NCBI GenBank assembly: GCA_046724555.1
Contig: JBKOWU010000138.1
Coordinates: 1 to 9,042 of the forward strand
Direction of reading: 5' to 3'
Length of the DNA stretch: 9,042 bases
Source: JAFAQB01 sp046724555
Lineage (GTDB): Archaea > Thermoproteota > Nitrososphaeria > Nitrososphaerales > Nitrososphaeraceae
In this document: piece after piece, positions 5,761-9,042 of the stretch
How the letters are laid out: every line of letters begins with the position of its first letter
Numbering within the stretch: the stretch's first letter is position 1
The notes under the pieces: model-generated
Told to the model about the DNA's origin: nothing
Databases searched by the model: none
What the model saw: only the letters and a program-made list of their open reading frames with translations
Position numbers and translations under genes: made by a program

Positions 5761-5979
5761 ATGCCGTCAGCTTATAGCTTCTATTATTTTCCTATTTATG
5801 AAATGCTATATTATACTAGAAGATCAGAATTAACGATCACTTTCAGAGGCGGCTTCAAAAAATTGTCATGTTTCAAGCCAGATCTTCATGATGATTTAGC
5901 AAACCTCTTACCGCTCATAGCCAATTTGTGTCTGAATTATGCATATAATTTTGGAATCAAAAAATTAAGCTTTCTATAG
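5761..5979 (+). CDS. Doubtful small hypothetical protein
   Basis: A 72-codon frame starting with ATG. A TTTATAG string at 5711-5717 and a G5 run (5741-5745) lie upstream, but the G run is some 15 bases from the start and is a poor Shine-Dalgarno. The product is rich in Tyr, Phe and Leu with no signal peptide, membrane segment or motif I recognise. A chance frame is at least as likely. Confidence 0.18.
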   Translation: MPSAYSFYYFPIYEMLYYTRRSELTITFRGGFKKLSCFKPDLHDDLANLLPLIANLCLNYAYNFGIKKLSFL

Positions 5980-6346
5980 TATGCGTTAAGTATCTTTCAA
6001 TGTAAGTTGTCTTTCTTCACACGAAATTATTTGCACTTCCTCCCTGTAAAGAAGAAGAAAAATGGCAATAAAATAGTCATAAGTATATAGTTATATATAA
6101 TACAGCAAATATTTGATGATAAAAAAAACATATGCAAACGACCAATAGTACAAACAATGGTTCTACGTAAATAGGTGGTTTCCATTGCATCTTATAAAGT
6201 GATATTTGTGCTAGGTATATTTGTTGTAGACATCCCTTTTGCATCCCGTATATCGATTCAAGAAGTAGCACCACATGTACTTGTCATCCCTCACTATCAT
6301 CACAAATTATTATCCCAATATACGACATGTATTATCAATGATGATC

Positions 6347-6350
6347 GGAG
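6347..6350 (+). promoter_or_regulatory. Ribosome binding site of the secreted-protein gene
   Basis: GGAG ends nine bases before ATG at 6360, within normal archaeal spacing. The ATG at 6352 between them runs straight into the TGA at 6361 and is not a competitor for a long protein. Confidence 0.4.
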
Positions 6351-6359
6351 AATGACAAA

Positions 6360-8081
<1,722 letters not shown>

Positions 8082-8110
8082 AGCCAAGTAGATACACTAA
8101 CCAACACCAA

Positions 8111-8115
8111 TTTTT
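8111..8115 (+). terminator. Oligo-T terminator of the secreted-protein gene
   Basis: A T5 run lies 30 bases after the stop, with further T-rich stretches around 8142-8180. Archaeal RNA polymerase stops at such tracts without needing a hairpin. Similar runs are common in this AT-rich DNA. Confidence 0.35.
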
Positions 8116-8431
8116 ATGCTCTCCATCATATGTACTCATCAATTTCTTTTGTGTGTTTAGTCCATTCTACTTTTGTTATCTATTCCACAATCACAATTTG
8201 TAATGCAACCATAAGTGCTAACATCTCTATCAAAATCCTGTTTTAAGTATTAGAGGTTATTAATTATAGCCACTGATCTACATCTCGCAGTAATGTGTAT
8301 AGTTTGTGATTATTGCTATATGCATATCAAAAATGTATCTTTATAGCGAAATTCAATCAATAGAATGAAACAAGTCCTGACTCGCCTGTCTCGATCAGCT
8401 CTTCTAACAACAAAATAATGACTCATCATAA

Positions 8432-8442
8432 ATATTTTATAA
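8432..8442 (+). promoter_or_regulatory. Box A promoter of truD
   Basis: ATATTTTATAA lies 34-44 bp before the truD ATG. A start about 25 bp downstream would leave a very short leader, which fits the absence of a clear Shine-Dalgarno. Confidence 0.4.
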
Positions 8443-8475
8443 GGGGTATTGTGGCTTCTTTTGTGTTAATGATCA

Positions 8476-9042
8476 ATGAATATATATTATGTTCCAAAAA
8501 TAGATCATCTTGCCGGAATACGGTGCTACTGTACTGATTATGAAGGTATATGCGGTTTTATAAAACAAAACGATACTAGTTTTAGAGTATCTGAAATAAT
8601 AGATGACTCTTTTCTTATTGATTTATCACCAGTACAGAATGATACCCATAAATTTCCATTATATATTTTAGACAAAAGAAACATTGATTCAAATCACGCC
8701 CTTTTTGAAATAAAAAGAGAGCTTGGTATTAGACTTAAAATCCTAGGAATCAAGGATTCAAAGGCCATCACAAAACAATATGCTAGTTCAGAGCAAACAG
8801 GGAATATCAGAAGAGAAGCAAAAACACGGCATACTCTTCTGGTATTGAAAGGATTTAGTAGAAAGCCTTTAAGAAAAGCTCATCTTAGTGGAAATGAATT
8901 TACTATTACTGTTAATAACACAAAATCTTCTGATATTTCTGATTTTGTCCCACAAATAAGAAATATTGCAAATTTTTATGGGCTACAACGATTTGGCAGC
9001 AAGAGACTAATTACTCACCTTGTAGGAAGAGAAATTGTTAAG
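8476..9042 (+). CDS. truD: tRNA pseudouridine synthase TruD, 5' part (cut by window end)
   Basis: The first 189 codons of a TruD-family enzyme, which converts a tRNA uridine (position 13 in the characterised bacterial enzyme) to pseudouridine. The N-terminal family stretch GFIKQNDTSFRVSEI is at 27-41. The catalytic motif GIKDSKAITKQ (91-101) contains the expected catalytic Asp94. The RNA-binding motif N-F-Y-G-L-Q-R-F-G is at 166-174, followed by HLVGREIVK at the edge. No stop occurs before base 9042, so the C-terminal part, with the TRUD insertion domain, lies outside. The ATG at 8476 is supported by an in-frame TGA just upstream (8470-8472), and a box A at 8432-8442. It is on the same strand as the secreted-protein gene but 394 bp away, so it is probably a separate unit. 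Confidence 0.92.
   Translation, partial: MNIYYVPKIDHLAGIRCYCTDYEGICGFIKQNDTSFRVSEIIDDSFLIDLSPVQNDTHKFPLYILDKRNIDSNHALFEIKRELGIRLKILGIKDSKAITKQYASSEQTGNIRREAKTRHTLLVLKGFSRKPLRKAHLSGNEFTITVNNTKSSDISDFVPQIRNIANFYGLQRFGSKRLITHLVGREIVK

Larger units (their letters stand above)
5662..6359. other. Spacer between hsp20 and the secreted protein
   Basis: No family-recognisable gene. It holds the hsp20 promoter, a doubtful 72-codon frame (5761-5979), very AT-rich sequence with TATA-like strings at about 6079-6098, and a 62-codon GTG-started frame (6175-6363) whose stop overlaps the next start. Confidence 0.5.
8082..8475. other. Spacer between the secreted-protein gene and truD
   Basis: No gene seen. 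T runs near 8111 may end the upstream transcript, and a box A-like string at 8432-8442 may start truD. The sequence around 8378-8400 is richer in GC, but I could not assign it. Confidence 0.5.

Noticed and set aside
8366..8400. CTGA and TGA-containing GC-richer stretch as a possible C/D box guide RNA
   Set aside because: No proper C box (RTGATGA) paired with a D box at suitable spacing on either strand.

Overview
The window looks archaeal and most probably comes from an ammonia-oxidising thaumarchaeon (Nitrososphaerota), perhaps a soil type such as Nitrososphaera or Nitrosocosmicus. The evidence is an archaeal pfdA-ftsY gene pair, an archaeal prefoldin alpha subunit, TruD, a stand-alone Lrp-type RAM domain, TTTATA-type box A promoters, AT-rich DNA with long spacers, and a large secreted protein of a type I associate with this group. 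The lineage call rests on recognition by eye, not on a database search.

Layout: a RAM-domain protein on the + strand (34-282, frame open to the left edge) converges on a minus-strand operon that reads pfdA (3556-3053), ftsY (3024-1489), argF (1517-564). The three genes are tightly packed: 28 bp between pfdA and ftsY, then a 29-bp overlap of ftsY with argF. A 1.7-kb stretch with no convincing gene follows (3557-5274). It contains a GC-rich island, several good inverted repeats and a recurring GGTCAAA...TATA motif, so it is the best place in the window to look for undescribed small RNAs. An Hsp20 small heat-shock protein (5661-5275, minus) has a box A placed for a leaderless transcript and a strong stem-loop after its stop. 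After a 0.7-kb spacer comes a 573-residue secreted protein (6360-8081, +) with three near-identical tandem copies of a Ser/Pro/Gln-rich linker and a C-terminal beta-rich domain. The window ends inside truD (8476 to the right edge, +), a tRNA pseudouridine synthase.

How the genes relate: PfdA (co-translational folding) and FtsY (membrane targeting of nascent chains) are a familiar archaeal pair. ArgF (citrulline synthesis) is translationally tied to FtsY by the overlap. Hsp20 adds a stress chaperone. The secreted protein and truD are separate units.

The two most unusual coding observations are the roughly 205-residue charged C-terminal tail of FtsY, and the recently amplified 129/141/129-bp repeat array with CAG/CAA tracts in the secreted protein. 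The most speculative but potentially new signal is the set of structured elements in 3557-5274.
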